DNA of 64,000 nt from Anticarsia gemmatalis. Its lineage: Eukaryota > Arthropoda > Insecta > Lepidoptera > Erebidae. This document shows positions 13,549 to 24,700 of this stretch, piece after piece. The translations under genes and the position numbers were made by a program. The first letter of the stretch is position 1, and each line of letters starts with the position of its first letter. The stretch covers positions 8,504,501 through 8,568,500 of the forward strand of contig NC_134770.1 of NCBI RefSeq assembly GCF_050436995.1, in the 5' to 3' direction. Under the pieces are notes generated by a model. It was given only the letters and a program-made list of their open reading frames with translations. It searched no databases and was not told the DNA's origin.

Positions 13549-14212
13549 TTGATTAATAGAGGTACATAAATTAGGTCTAGTCTAAGTTTCTGAAGTGGTG
13601 GTTGGTGTGCAATATCATCTCATACCATCTCTAGCGAGAAAATCTTGTATGAAAGAACATAGCACAATTTTTATTCACTGAGAATAAAAATAAACAGAAT
13701 GAAAGGAAAGCGGCCCTAGTATGAACACTGTGAGACTGGGACTTAAAATCCTAAGAAAAACTTCATTGCCAAAAATTCTAGTTCCCCAGTTTCAGTGGTA
13801 GTACCACACTGTACAGAGATGGCGACACTAAAAAATCTCCGAAAGCTTTTAAGCTCACGTCACCGTGGTTCGGAACTGTTCGGGACATTTCGGAACTGTT
13901 CGGCCCCACTGATTGGCGGACACACACGAGCGATATTAAAAACTAATACCGCGGACATTTTTGGAAGGTTTTTTAAGGCTTGCATAGATTGTGTGGTTTT
14001 TTCTAATGCTTGTTTTAGATTGAGTTTTATTTTTTGATTATGACAGGCTTTTGATGTCTTGTTTGTTAGTTTGTTGGGGGGTTTCAAAGGCTAGCTTGTA
14101 TTGGTCGTTTAAGGTTGGTAAACAATTAATTTGGTATGGCCAATTTGATAGATTGCAGTATCATTTTATGTTTTACAAACATATTATTAGTACCTTATTG
14201 TAAAGGTTTTGC

Positions 14213-14350
14213 TATACTTGGGCTATTTTAAACGTGCGAAATACGTCACGCCATATTATTGGGCTCTCTCGCTCGCACTAACACACTGTCTCATTCTTGT
14301 CATTATTTTAATTGTGACTCAGTTCGCACGTTTGTAATGGCCAGAGTATA
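14213..14350. mobile_element. Small MITE (138 bp) with TATACT termini
   Basis: The left end is TATACTTGGGCTATTTTAAA, then CGTGCGAA. The reverse-complemented right end is TATACTCTGGCCATTACAAA, then CGTGCGAA. The TA-containing ends fit a Tc1/mariner-type or similar MITE. The interior has CTCTCTCGCTCGCAC. Confidence 0.65.
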
Positions 14351-14451
14351 GTCTAAAATAATTATTGTTCTGTTTTGTTTCTGATTTATAGAGTTGCTTA
14401 TTAGATAAAAATAGTTCAAATAATATTTAATGAATAATTTTGTTTATATGG

Positions 14452-14507
14452 CTGGCCGCTAACTAGCTGACACTTATGGGTATAAGTGTCAGCTAGTTAG
14501 CGGCCAG
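14452..14507. repeat. Perfect palindrome, 26-bp arms with a 4-nt loop
   Basis: The left arm (14452-14477, starting CTGGCCGCTAACTAGCTGAC) and right arm (14482-14507) are exact reverse complements around GGGT. Such length and perfection in AT-rich anonymous DNA is not expected by chance and implies a recent origin or selection. It could extrude as a cruciform or fold as a strong RNA hairpin. Confidence 0.9.
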
Positions 14508-14607
14508 CGGAGGTATACTAAATTCTGAATTCAAAAGCAAACTGTATTTTTTTTATACAATTACTTTATTTTGGAAATACTCAGAATCAATTATTAAAAT
14601 TTAGATA

Positions 14608-14665
14608 CAGCGTGAATGCCAAGGCCCTCTACTAAGTTGCCGGACTACAACACATAATTTATAAT
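14608..14665 (+). repeat. SINE-like fragment (AAGTTGNNGGACTA family)
   Basis: GCCAAGGCCCTCTACTAAGT, then TGCCGGACTACAACAC, resembles 44350-44415 and, reversed, 17560-17645. Confidence 0.5.
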
Positions 14666-15779
14666 TTTCAGATGCATCTCATCAACCACCGAGCGTCTCA
14701 CCCACAGCGTGTGACCCGCTGGTCTGCTCACACCAGTTTATTTCGCAGCGCAAGTGGAAACATTGCAACGGTCATGCACTGACTAGTTGGGCATTTTGGG
14801 AAGTATTCTGATTCTGTATAACGAAGTATATTTTGTATTCGATGTGTATTTTGGAAGTTGAGGTGTAGTGATACTGCTTACGCTGTACTAAATTGAGGAG
14901 TAAGCGTAATGATATTGCTTTCACTGTACCGAAGGTCGTGGGTTCGATTCTCACATGGTATGAATAAGTTGCAAATATATTTTCTGGTTTGTTCTTTAAG
15001 AAAATCTGACGTTTAGGTATTTTAAAAGATTCGTGTGATAGTCCAATAATTTTGTGCCCAATATGGATTACTCCTGAGTTCACCATGCCGAATTAGCGCA
15101 GGTTTGTGCTGAAAGTATTTGAAAGCGAAATCTTTGAATATAAAACCGTCAGTCGTGCTAGATTCCCTTCATATAATTTTCTTTACCATGCCAACAAATG
15201 GTCAATATTTCACATATTTTTACGGTCAATGCGACCCATTACATGCACTAATACATAGGAATCAATACTAAAACCTAAATAACATCACCAAAACATTTCC
15301 ATACCTAACAACCAATTTATTTGATAATTCTCCAAATAATTTCGCAGCCAAATATTCTAGTCGAACCTATTTATATCCATCTCACTCGCGCACACGCGTG
15401 TACTCGGTGGTGTGAACGAGACGTCAATAAAAGCCGCCCGTCACCTGTCAGGTTAGATCCGCATGAATTTTGTAATGACACACAATTGACATGTTGACGG
15501 TGATGTACTAAAAATACGATGATTCAATGAACTTGGTAAAAACAACACGTTTTAAGGAATATCTTGGTAATCATTTTAGAGGAAATATTAAAGAAAATGG
15601 ACATAACTAAGTTTTTGTAGTATCGTGGTTTGCAAACGTATTAAAAAAAATCTATCTTAAATGCGTTGAGAATTTTCAGGTTAATGATACCTTACTTGCT
15701 GCTTCACGTTTCATTATTAGTGTTAGGCATTTTATCAAAAGTTGATGATTTGACTGGAAGTAAAATACCGTATTATTTA

Positions 15780-15965
15780 TAAAATAATGATCTACGCCCC
15801 TAGTGTGTATAACAGGAACTATTTTTCCCAGTAGTTTCTTACTTTCTAGCCTAAAGCACACACTGTTAATACGCGCTACGCTCTGTCTATTGGTAAAAAC
15901 AGCATGTAAATCCATTCAGTAGATTTTGAGTATATCGCTAACAAACAGACAGACAGACAAACTCG
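15780..15965 (+). repeat. Helitron-like or related repeat remnant
   Basis: AACAGGAACTATTTTTCCCA, TTAATACGCGCTACGCTCTG, CATTCAGTAGATTTTGAGTA and ACAGACAGACAGACAAAC make a repeat whose first part recurs at 30430-30480 and 54975-55015. Confidence 0.5.
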
Positions 15966-16569
15966 GTGTGAAGACTCTGTATTATACGTAGTGACGATAC
16001 AATAATTAATTACATAAATATTGATTAACAATTAAACAAAATGGTGATTATTATAACAGGATTATTGGATGCGATTAATTTAATGTTTATCTTTTGAATA
16101 CAAAAACACATGCTTTTGTTCCTGGTGAAATTATTTGTATTCAATGTACAAAATGGATAATTAAACATTGTAAATGAGTAGAATAATAATTAATTTTGAT
16201 TCTATTATTAAATTTGTTTTTGTCACTGATGAAGTATGTGGTGTTTAAACGATATAATGACAAATAAAAATTGTTAACCAATTTGAAATTACTACTCAAA
16301 ATTCCTAACAATTCCATTTCCAAGACTAAACCGTCAGATTATTTGAAAAACTATTTTTAGGTTTAACATGCCTTTGCCCGCAGCGTAGCTCGAGAGGAAT
16401 CCGTCTGCTACAATAAGTTTTATATCTAAAGTTTCTTCTTTTTATGTATTAGATAAGCGATCTATCAGAAAATCAATTATTACTTAAACTATTACATTCA
16501 AACCTATGATGACCCAAGTCAGGGACGAAAAAAAAAATATTTTAGTAAAATAATAAACATATAATTTAC

Positions 16570-16645
16570 CTCTTTCAGCCGCAGCATGTCCGCTCCCAGC
16601 GACGGCCAAGACGAGAATGATCAAGTAAACAGCTTTCAACGCCAT
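16570..16645 (-). CDS. First coding exon of a secreted or membrane protein (signal peptide), partial
   Basis: Seen: read on the minus strand from the ATG at 16645, the exon encodes 25 codons plus one base, then meets GTAAAT, a consensus splice donor (GT at 16569-16568). The peptide starts MALKAVYL, followed by the hydrophobic run IILVLAVAG and a small-residue stretch (GSGHAAAE). This is the n-, h- and c-region layout of a signal peptide, with probable cleavage in the H-A-A-A segment. The start has G at -3 and G at +4, a good initiation context. The exon ends in phase 1. Inference: the product enters the secretory pathway as a secreted or cell-surface protein. The signal peptide alone does not identify the family. 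No convincing next exon was found at lower coordinates, so the downstream intron is long or the rest lies outside the window. Confidence 0.65.
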
Positions 16646-16754
16646 CTCGTGTCAGCAGCTCGCACTAATCACACCATTACCACACAAACACTTCACTACG
16701 ATAGTCACTTCACACACGGATTCCTTTAAAACATATTTCAGTCGGATTTCGTTC
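16646..16754 (-). other. 5' UTR part of the signal-peptide exon, with splice acceptor and two minimal uORFs
   Basis: On the minus strand a pyrimidine-rich tract (TTTTCTCTCTTTTTCAG) ends with its AG at 16756-16755. The exon therefore starts at 16754, and an untranslated first exon should lie at higher coordinates. The 109-nt leader contains two two-codon upstream ORFs, ATG-TTT-TAA (16734-16726) and ATG-GTG-TGA (16677-16669), before the main ATG. They could damp translation, but nothing here proves it. If the acceptor is not used, the transcript would start nearby instead; no TATA box was seen at a suitable distance. Confidence 0.5.
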
Positions 16755-16806
16755 CTGAAAAAGAGAGAAAATAATATTTTAGTTCGTTGTATATTTAGGT
16801 AAATGA

Positions 16807-17271
16807 GTCAAATATGGCCAGCCGAAAAATATGGCCACATCGCACACTTGCGACGATAATGTGAAATTTCGAAAACCTCAATTTTGCAGTATACCATTTC
16901 TAAACTTTTGATCGTCGCTAGTGCTACACTGCGATAGTTGCGTCACTTTCTCTCGTTACTCCATTTTTGGAGTAAAATATATGGCGTTTTTATAGAATAA
17001 AGAGCGCATTCAGGCGGTTTAGAAGAAGTAGAAATAAAAATTTTGAATTTATCGAATTATCACATTGTCGTCGTAAGTGAGCGATATACCATTACTCCAA
17101 ACCACATGCATGTTTCACTTTAACCGACACTAGGCGACTAGCAGGCCCTGGAAGTATTGACAGATACGCCGTTCGGATGTTCAATAATAGCGCCAATTTA
17201 TGGTCGCGTTACAATATTTCATGCTTGGAATAATGCTGTATGGCCATATTTTTCGACTGGCCATATTTGAC
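16807..17271. mobile_element. MITE with about 31-bp terminal inverted repeats, in the intron next to the signal-peptide exon
   Basis: The left end reads GTCAAATATGGCCAGCCGAA and continues AAAATATGGCCA. The reverse complement of the right end is the same apart from one mismatch (GTC for GCC). The element is 465 bp with no long open frame, so it is a non-autonomous DNA transposon. It ends about 50 bp from the splice acceptor at 16755. A clear target-site duplication could not be assigned. Confidence 0.75.
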
Positions 17272-17559
17272 CTTAATTGAAACTGAAATACGTCACAGAG
17301 GGAATTGTCTTGAAACGTTAATTATTTGTCGATCAAAGTTCGTTGAGCTGTGAAATTGAATTTATAAAACTATCCGATCTCGTCGAAGCTAAATAATTTT
17401 CGTAAACATTTTCATTTTGTAAAATAGTTTCATATTTTAGTTACTTACTTAAAGTAAAAAGTCGGAATATTATTGAGACAGTTCGCCATGGATGTTGTTC
17501 TATACAATGAAATGAAGATATTTATTGAACATGTAACTAGTCGAACAAATTAGCAGTAA

Positions 17560-17645
17560 TTGTAAGTAAGACTCTACCGTAACTATAGTCCTACAACTTA
17601 GTAGTAAGCCTTGTGTTCAAGTTTCGTGGCTAGCACAGGTATACA
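17560..17645 (-). repeat. SINE-like fragment (AAGTTGNNGGACTA family)
   Basis: The reverse complement has GCCACGAAACTTGAACACAA, GGCTTACTACTAAGTTGTAG and GACTATAGT, aligned with 44350-44415. Confidence 0.5.
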
Positions 17646-17677
17646 AAAATGTATTATTATTATATAACTACTTATAA

Positions 17678-17883
17678 TCCATACTTCCATACTAATATTA
17701 ACTCTGTCTGTCTGACTGTCTGTCTGTTACTCAATCACGCCTAAACTACTGAACCAATTTGCATGAAATTTGGTATGGAGATATTTCGATACCTGAGAAA
17801 GAACATAGGGTACTTTTTACCCCGAAAAGATGACGCATAATGGGAAAATTAAGGTGGCGGACGAAGTCGCGGGTAAAAGCTAG
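17678..17883 (+). mobile_element. Helitron-like non-autonomous element, (CTGT)n type
   Basis: Complete copy: A|TC start, CTGTCTGACTGTCTGTCTG core, TGAAATTTGGTATGGAGATA, and the end GGGTAAAAGCTAG|T. It was inserted between A and T, as Helitrons do. It lies about 920 bp upstream (in gene direction) of the signal-peptide exon, probably in the same intron. Confidence 0.8.
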
Positions 17884-17889
17884 TAGATT

Positions 17890-19040
17890 TATAAAATTTC
17901 CAATACGAAAGCAACCCCAAAAATCCACCAGTAAATCATCCAAATAGATAAAACACAAGAACTTTAGTTAAAATAAACTTTTATTTAAACTAAGCAGTTG
18001 AGGGCTGATGCCAAACAAAGCGAACTTTCCTCATTATAATATTTGTACGCGTAAACAGTGTTTTTGTTCGAAACTCCACGACGAGTATAGTTAATTTAAT
18101 TTACTACAAAACCAATAGAGGGCGTTTTAAATCCCCGTGTACTTATACTTTGAGTTTTAAAGACGCTTATGTATTGAGCAAACAGTTTGCTAGTGAAATA
18201 TATTTATGCTTGACTTTCAAGATAATAATATTATTATGTGACTAAGCAATAATAAAGACTTTTGAAACATGAAATGTTATTACAAATGCCAAATTGGTTT
18301 TACACGTGACTTACGTACATCGGTACTGAATAAATAAGTAGTTATCTAGAATAATTACCTACTTTTCTACTTATACTTTTTTTCCTAATTATAGACACAC
18401 GCAGAAATAAGCAATTTTTGTATGTTTGTAAAATCGTCGTTATACAAAACCCACTACTACCATTGCTATTATTTTTTAATAACACCCACTTACTAAATGC
18501 CATGTAACGAGACAGAAAGCATTTTACACGCACACACCTAACATAGCTAAAATACGCCACAAATCTTTTGCCTTATACGACTCAATACTAATAGTTCAAA
18601 ATTTCCACCTCACAACTTTGCCCACTCACCTCACCTTCCTATTTTAACATCAAATCAAATCATTTCTATATTAAATACTTTATAATTGAACCTCACTAGA
18701 TTGCTCAATGAATTGTTATAAATTTCTTTCATGCCCATAATAATTTCACCTCAAAATAGTTTTTGATTAATATTAATTGTGAAAAGCTGGGATTATATCG
18801 TATTAAAGCTTTAACTAAATTGCCTCGAATATTATATTAAAATTTTAGTGCTTTATTTTCTAATTTGTTTCGGATGGAAACTTATTAAAGATATTTTAGT
18901 TGTTTACGTCAATGCTCGGTTGAATTGGCCTAGATTTTGGCAAATGATATCGTTTTAGTGTCTTTAAGTATTTGCGCTAGTTTGTTATTATATTTCTGTC
19001 TTTATTCCATCATATTTTTTTGTCTTAATGGTGGTTGTCT
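17890..19040. other. Anonymous AT-rich DNA, probably intron of the minus-strand gene
   Basis: No exon with paired splice sites was found. The untranslated first exon of the signal-peptide gene should lie here or further right. Confidence 0.35.
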
Positions 19041-19810
19041 ATGACAATTATCTATTGTAGGAGTACAGTAGTATTTCACGTGAATGCTGCGCAGAGGTCC
19101 CCGGTTTGACTCCCAGTTAGGCTTAAAGATTTAGATTTTATTGTTTATATATAGTAGGATTCCATGGTCGGCAAGAGTAGCTTAATCTCAGAGATCTATC
19201 CGCGCGGCTGTTGTTTTAAAGGAGTACTCGTTCTCCTTAAAAACATCCCGAAAGTTGTCAACTACATAAACAAGAATAAGTAAAAAGCTACACTATCAGA
19301 GATCTAGTTTGCAGTTCAAATAGAAAACTGCGACGTTCGTAACAATTTATTATTTGTTTGGGTTTGAGATGACTGGTGCATGTGTGGCGATGTGCCAACT
19401 ATATAGATACATAATAAGTATGTATTATAGGTATAGCTTTTCTATTAAATAAATAGGATATTTTCTTTAAACATGGTTAGGAATCAATTAAGGTGAGGAG
19501 TTATTTTATTGTGGTACTGTGCTTGCAGGTCGTGAGTTTGATTTCCTTAACAAAATAAATATTTATGTGATCGATGAATCCATGTTTCTAATACTGTCGT
19601 TTGTGTATTATTTACGTAATATTAGATTTATCCTTTTTTTAAAACGGATTTAATAAAAACGTGTTTCGTGTTCTATTTTCAACATTTCAAATTGTAATTT
19701 CTGTCAAAATAACTGAAAATGTTTGTAAAAATCGAGACCTATAAAAATCTGATTTTCAACCCGGAAAGAGGTGTATCAAAAATATTCCAAAAGTGCGTAG
19801 TGATCGATTG

Positions 19811-19865
19811 TTCTGGAACGTCCCGAGTCTCGCTATAAATACCGCACTCGGTTCCGTCTACACAA
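19811..19865 (+). promoter_or_regulatory. Heat-shock-like promoter: HSE plus TATA box
   Basis: TTCTGGAACGTCC at 19811-19823 contains two perfect heat-shock-element units (TTC, GAA) and a near third. It is followed 11 bases later by TATAAATA (19834-19841) in a locally GC-richer block (CCGCACTCGGTTCCGTCTAC). No heat-shock coding sequence follows, so the target may be a non-coding RNA, a distant exon, or a lost or transposed gene. Confidence 0.4.
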
Positions 19866-19984
19866 ATAACTGAAGCGCACGGCTATTCCTGGACATGCGA
19901 ATATACGCAGATATGATCATTGAACAGCTCCTCACCTATTTTGGGAGTTAAAATATTACATATTATAAAGTGAGCTTATTTATA

Positions 19985-20225
19985 CTGCCTCCGCGGCACT
20001 GTGATTAAGGTTACCACGCCGCTACCATTGTGTAGGGAAGTCGTGGGTTTGATTCCCACACGATTGCGTCGGGAGGTCGTGCGTTCGATTCCATTCGATT
20101 ATTTGTGCGATCCACAAATAATTGTTTCAGGTTTTTTTGTACTCTGTGTCCGTTGTATGTATGTTTGTAAAAGTCCCCGCGACACAAGAGCATTTGTAGA
20201 GCGGGACTAGTCTTTTAAAAAAAGG
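19985..20225 (+). mobile_element. tRNA-derived SINE with a duplicated box-B region
   Basis: CGGCACTGTGATTAAGG, GTCGTGGGTTTGATTCCCAC and then again GTCGTGCGTTCGATTCC. The tail is CCGTTGTATGTATGTTTGTA, GTCCCCGCGACACAAGAGC and GCGGGACTAGTCTTTT. Frames across it on either strand are incidental. Confidence 0.8.
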
Positions 20226-20699
20226 AAAATAAAAGAATCCTCAATTTTCCTATAAAACGGCATACAAGATAATACCCTAATCTTCAAAATATCTGTGCTT
20301 GGATCCAGCTACTTACCTATTTGCTAATGTGGTATAAAGACACCCCTAATGAAATACCACTAAACGGTTACCCGTCTATGGAGTCTCCATGTCGAAAATT
20401 TTACCTCGGAACGTTTTCCAGTGACCGATAATTGTAATTGGCTCTGAGTGCCTCATTTAAATCTCTTAATTAAAACTTTAAATCGCGTTTAATAATTAAT
20501 ATTATAATAATTCGTGTTAATACGATCATGTATTACATAATATAATAAATAATAATCCGTGATCTCGTTAATATTGCTACTTTTATTGTGATATTTCATA
20601 GAAATAATTAAGCCCTCGATCGCGGGTAAAGCAATACAATTTAAATTTTGTAATTTTATTTTGGGCATAGCGATATGAGTTCTACTGCCACGCTGAGAT

Positions 20700-22390
20700 C
20701 ACAGGTTTGATTTCCAGGTTCGACCATAATAATAGGTTAACCTGTTGGTAGGTCATTTTATTGTTTTATTTTAAAAAATGTCTTATTAAATTGTTATTGT
20801 CAAAGATTCTCAAGCTTTCTCGCATAAATTGTTGAACAAACCAATTTGATGAATTTCAGTATAGTCGATTAAGCCAAAAATAAAAGGTTTTTAAAATCAA
20901 TCCCTAAATATTTTTATAGATTATTTAGCTTTTAGGTTAACATTGTTTCAGCATTTTAGCTTTGAAAGCGTAACAGACATACACACAGACACAATTTTTT
21001 TGCAATTACATACATAATATTAATATGGATTGTATGGACCACACATGGAATATCATCTCCAAAACGCATGTACCCCACACTACCTCACAGAGACCGACAC
21101 GGATGCTGTACGGTAGACAAGTGTCTGTCTGTACAAACAGTGGTCGGTGCCGTCTTTGTAACAATCCTCGGTTGCAACTCATTACCTACAACTATTGCGC
21201 GCCGGGGTTATAATTGCTTAGCTGTTCCATAGTGATGGGACATGGTGAATATCGATATGACGTGTCGATATTGTGACTCTATGGTACGGCATACTATGAT
21301 ATTTCTTCGTTTGTTTAGAACATTTGCATTGGCGATCGTGACATGTTTTTAGATCATTGTTATTTGTAATTTTTAACTGTAGGTTGGGCGCGTAATGACG
21401 TAAACATTTGCCAAATACTTGAATACTTTAACATGTATGGTTGTGATACATAATGTTCTTTCAGACGTCACTTCAAATTGACAAACACACGCTAGGTACG
21501 CCATATGATTTGGATAATAGTCATTGTTGCCATTACATTGTTAAAATAACCATCTGAGATTTCTAAATTTTGACATGAGTAAGCGATTTGCGTTTTTTTA
21601 CTAAAAAAGAAGAACTAGTTCCTTTTGATTTTAAAGGATTTATTAAAAGATCGATTTAGTGGTTTTTTGCCTTCGTTGTGTTTTTAATTTCTTAAAGATT
21701 TTGTTGATATAATTTGTGTATACAATACTATATTATAAAATAGATTAGAAACAATGCTCATACACCATTATATGTAGATTCAAGTTAATTGATTACAATC
21801 ACGATGAGATATATCGATACGATAAGCTCATGGGCATCTCTAGTTGAAGCTTGTATTTGAATACACACATCTGTGTAGATCTGTTCAAGTTAGATGCTTT
21901 GAGTTACGAGTGTGTTAGCTAATACATTACAAAAGTATTTACTACAAGTTTGTTTCACAAGACAAATTTTTAGATATCTCTAATACAGTATATACCTATT
22001 TTTTATAAAAAGTCTCACACTTATAAATTATCCTGACCTGTTTGTGGATTGCGTATCTCAGTTGGCAATTGAGTGTATGTCAAACTGATGGTGGCTTTTC
22101 AGTACACTGCTGCTTTTACGCAACGTGTTGAATACTGTAATCTTTAATACAATCGCAAACAGACGGATAGATAGACACAGTAGCTTTTTGCCCAGCAGAC
22201 AGATTTATAGACAGACATAGGGATACTATTACATACTAGTAATACAATTTATCTTCTCAAAAACATTATTAAAACATTTCTTTATACCCACTGCAAAAAA
22301 ATACACCAGAAATTCCGCGAAGCCTCAAAACCGAAACGTTCAAACGAATGCAAAACATCCAATAAGTTCTCGTTCAGTATGTTCACAGGT
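20700..22390. other. Anonymous DNA
   Basis: A degenerate SINE head near 20690-20740. The plus frame at 21025-21213 has no recognised domain. Confidence 0.4.
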
Positions 22391-22393
22391 GTT

Positions 22394-22459
22394 CTATGTA
22401 TGTATGTATGTTTGTATGTATGTATGTATGTATGTATGTATGTATGTATGTATGTATGT
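22394..22459. repeat. (TATG)n microsatellite
   Basis: About 16 TATG units with one TTTG interruption, followed by GAGAGAGAG. The minus-strand frame through it (YIHTYIHT...) is repeat translation, not a gene. Confidence 0.95.
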
Positions 22460-22817
22460 GAGAGAGAGGTGATAAACCTTGTGTTTGAGGAACACGCGTG
22501 CACGGTGATATTGACTCCCTTTGTGGATACGTAAGGGTTAAGAGGGGAGAGGTAGCGGATAGTTTTAGGGGTATTTTTAATAGGTATTAATCAAAAAAAT
22601 TTTATATAACATAGATATATGGTACTGGCTCTTCACATAGTACAGGAGCTACAAGATACTGACTTTTTAGTGAGATTGTGGCGAAATTACAGAGATACAG
22701 TGATGTTTAACGTATTAAATTTTTATACAATTTAAAGATATTATAATAATATATATAATATTTTGACTACAAAAATGTCAACAGCACTTTATCAAACTTG
22801 GGAGCTAGCGATCAGCA

Positions 22818-22869
22818 GTCGTATAGATTACCGCCTTGACTACAGAGGCAGTCAATCATTTATACGACT
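22818..22869. repeat. Imperfect hairpin
   Basis: AGTCGTATA (22818-22826) pairs with TATACGACT (22861-22869), with an inner TTGACT/AGTCAA pair. Confidence 0.5.
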
Positions 22870-24150
22870 TCAAAAACTTCTTTTATAATTTTAGTAATAA
22901 ATTTTACAGAAAATCCCTTTACAATTTTTACAGGCACAATTTGTTGTTTTAAAAATATAAATTTCTTCTCAATATCGCTTCAGTCTCTACCTTGATCCAA
23001 AAAAATCCCCTAACCGTACAAATGTCGGAACAAAGCAGATATTGTCCCGAGCGCTGATCACCCCGCGAGGAGCCGAGCGTGATGATACAACCTTACACTT
23101 TCATCGACTGGGATATCGACTTTAAGCAAGATATTGACTACGATGGAAATAACCGGTTGTTTTGTTGCAAGGAAAATGAAACACTGGCTTCGTGTTGTGA
23201 AAAAATGGAAAAGTTTTGGTTCTGTTTTAAATTATGAGGAAGGGAAAATATTTCGCTGGCAGGTGGTGGGATGATGGTATCGTGAGTTATGTGAATAGTA
23301 GAGATTGGTTATATTGGCAGTTAGTAGTATCTAGTAAACTATACAATAATTGCCTATTTGATCTTAATTCTATGATAGATCTTTTGCGCGATAAAAAATC
23401 AAAGTTTACGATACTTTTTTTCAGATTCATATTTTAAAAACATAAGTATGCACAAAGGAGACAAAGTACACCTACACAATAAGTAAAATGAAAGACTACT
23501 GACTATTTAACCGACTTCAAAAAGAAGAAAGTCCTTAATTCGACCAATATATAATTTTTACTTGGTATTAAGTTTCCATTCCGACCCTAAAGCTGACGGG
23601 AGCTAAGTAAATACTTGCAAAACTAGCTAGTTCAAAAACCTTATTAGTTAGTAAAATGATTGTAAATAGTAATTAGCCAAAAGATAGTAAGAATTACTCA
23701 TATTTCTTTCAGTTATATGTATATATTCATCATCATAATCACCTATGAAAAACATCTTACAATCACCTCACAGGTAATTAAGTCTTCGTAGTAAATAATA
23801 TTATATAATTAATAGTAAGTGATTCATCTCCGTTATAGATGGAGTCTGTGACGATGTCAGCTTGCAGCCAACAGTTCATTACTGTTTTATTAGTGACATT
23901 CAACAAAATGTCGACGTTGATAATAATAGTATTATAATTGGTATATTTTCTTGATATTTTTTTTCTAGCTTTTGCCCGTGAAACAACGGCTGCCTGAAAA
24001 CATTTTCAGTTGCTGAAAGTATGTTTCGATTTAGAGGTTTTGTGGGCTCATTTTTTTTAATCCATTTAATTATTCCTGCTGAAATAAGCATTTATCGATC
24101 ACCACAAATCATTTTCATTACTTTTTTTATGTTTGTAGGAAAAAGGGTAG

Positions 24151-24203
24151 TCAATATTGTTCAAGACGTTAAGTCGAACACTTAACGTCTTGAATAATAT
24201 TGA
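24151..24203. repeat. Near-perfect palindrome, 24-bp arms with a 5-nt loop
   Basis: Arm 24151-24174 (starting TCAATATTGTTCAAGACGTT) pairs with 24180-24203 with a single mismatch around CGAAC. Confidence 0.85.
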
Positions 24204-24277
24204 GCTAAAGGCAACATGGGTAAATACTTTAGTGATATTTTAGAGATCTACAAATACTATTTTCAAATCTAATTATA

Positions 24278-24345
24278 CTTTTTGTCCGTTGTTTGTATGT
24301 TTGTAAGACACAAACTAGGATCTAAGTGCAAGAGCTATCGTAAAG
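24278..24345 (+). repeat. SINE tail fragment
   Basis: TTTGTCCGTTGTTTGTATGT, then TTGTAAGACACAAACTAGG and AAGAGC, match the tail of the SINE at 20.0 kb. Confidence 0.45.
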
Positions 24346-24610
24346 AAACAAATCTTTCACATATAACATCAATTTCTCTTAACTTCATTGTTTCTGGAAA
24401 ATACTAATTACTATTAAACATTATAATCTCAGTTATAAAGTGCACTGAAATAAATGAAATAATCCCATCCCGGATATTGTGTACAAAGAACAGATTACGT
24501 TAAACGTGTAACCTACTCGTTACTCGTACATGTACGTGGAGCGCTTCACAATAACTGCTCATACATTTATTATGAAATACTTCATAACTATGCGGATTTA
24601 GTAATAATTA

Positions 24611-24700
24611 CTAGCTTGTTGCTCCGGCTCTACCCACGCTGATTTTCTATTTTTATGCTTGTTTATTTTTGACAACAATTAAAATGTCGATGTCATTTAT
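24611..24700 (-). repeat. Helitron-like 3' fragment, decayed
   Basis: CTAGCTTGTTGCTCCGGCTC resembles antisense Helitron termini (CTAG preceded by A). The body is unrecognisable. Confidence 0.3.

Noticed and set aside
13860..14087. Overlapping frames on both strands near 13.8-14.1 kb
   Set aside because: Neither frame shows a domain, and the two mask each other. The repeated CGGAACTGTTCGG sites are the only structure kept.
20011..20210. Two overlapping 60-69-codon frames
   Set aside because: Both are translations of the SINE at 19985-20225.
21025..21213. Cysteine-containing 62-codon frame
   Set aside because: No splice sites, no domain and no repetition elsewhere. It could be a real exon, but the sequence alone does not support it.
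22394..22459. CRISPR-like repeat array
   Set aside because: A simple tetranucleotide microsatellite without spacers, in a eukaryotic genome.
22282..22503. Protein with YIHT repeats on the minus strand
   Set aside because: It is the translation of a (TATG)n microsatellite.
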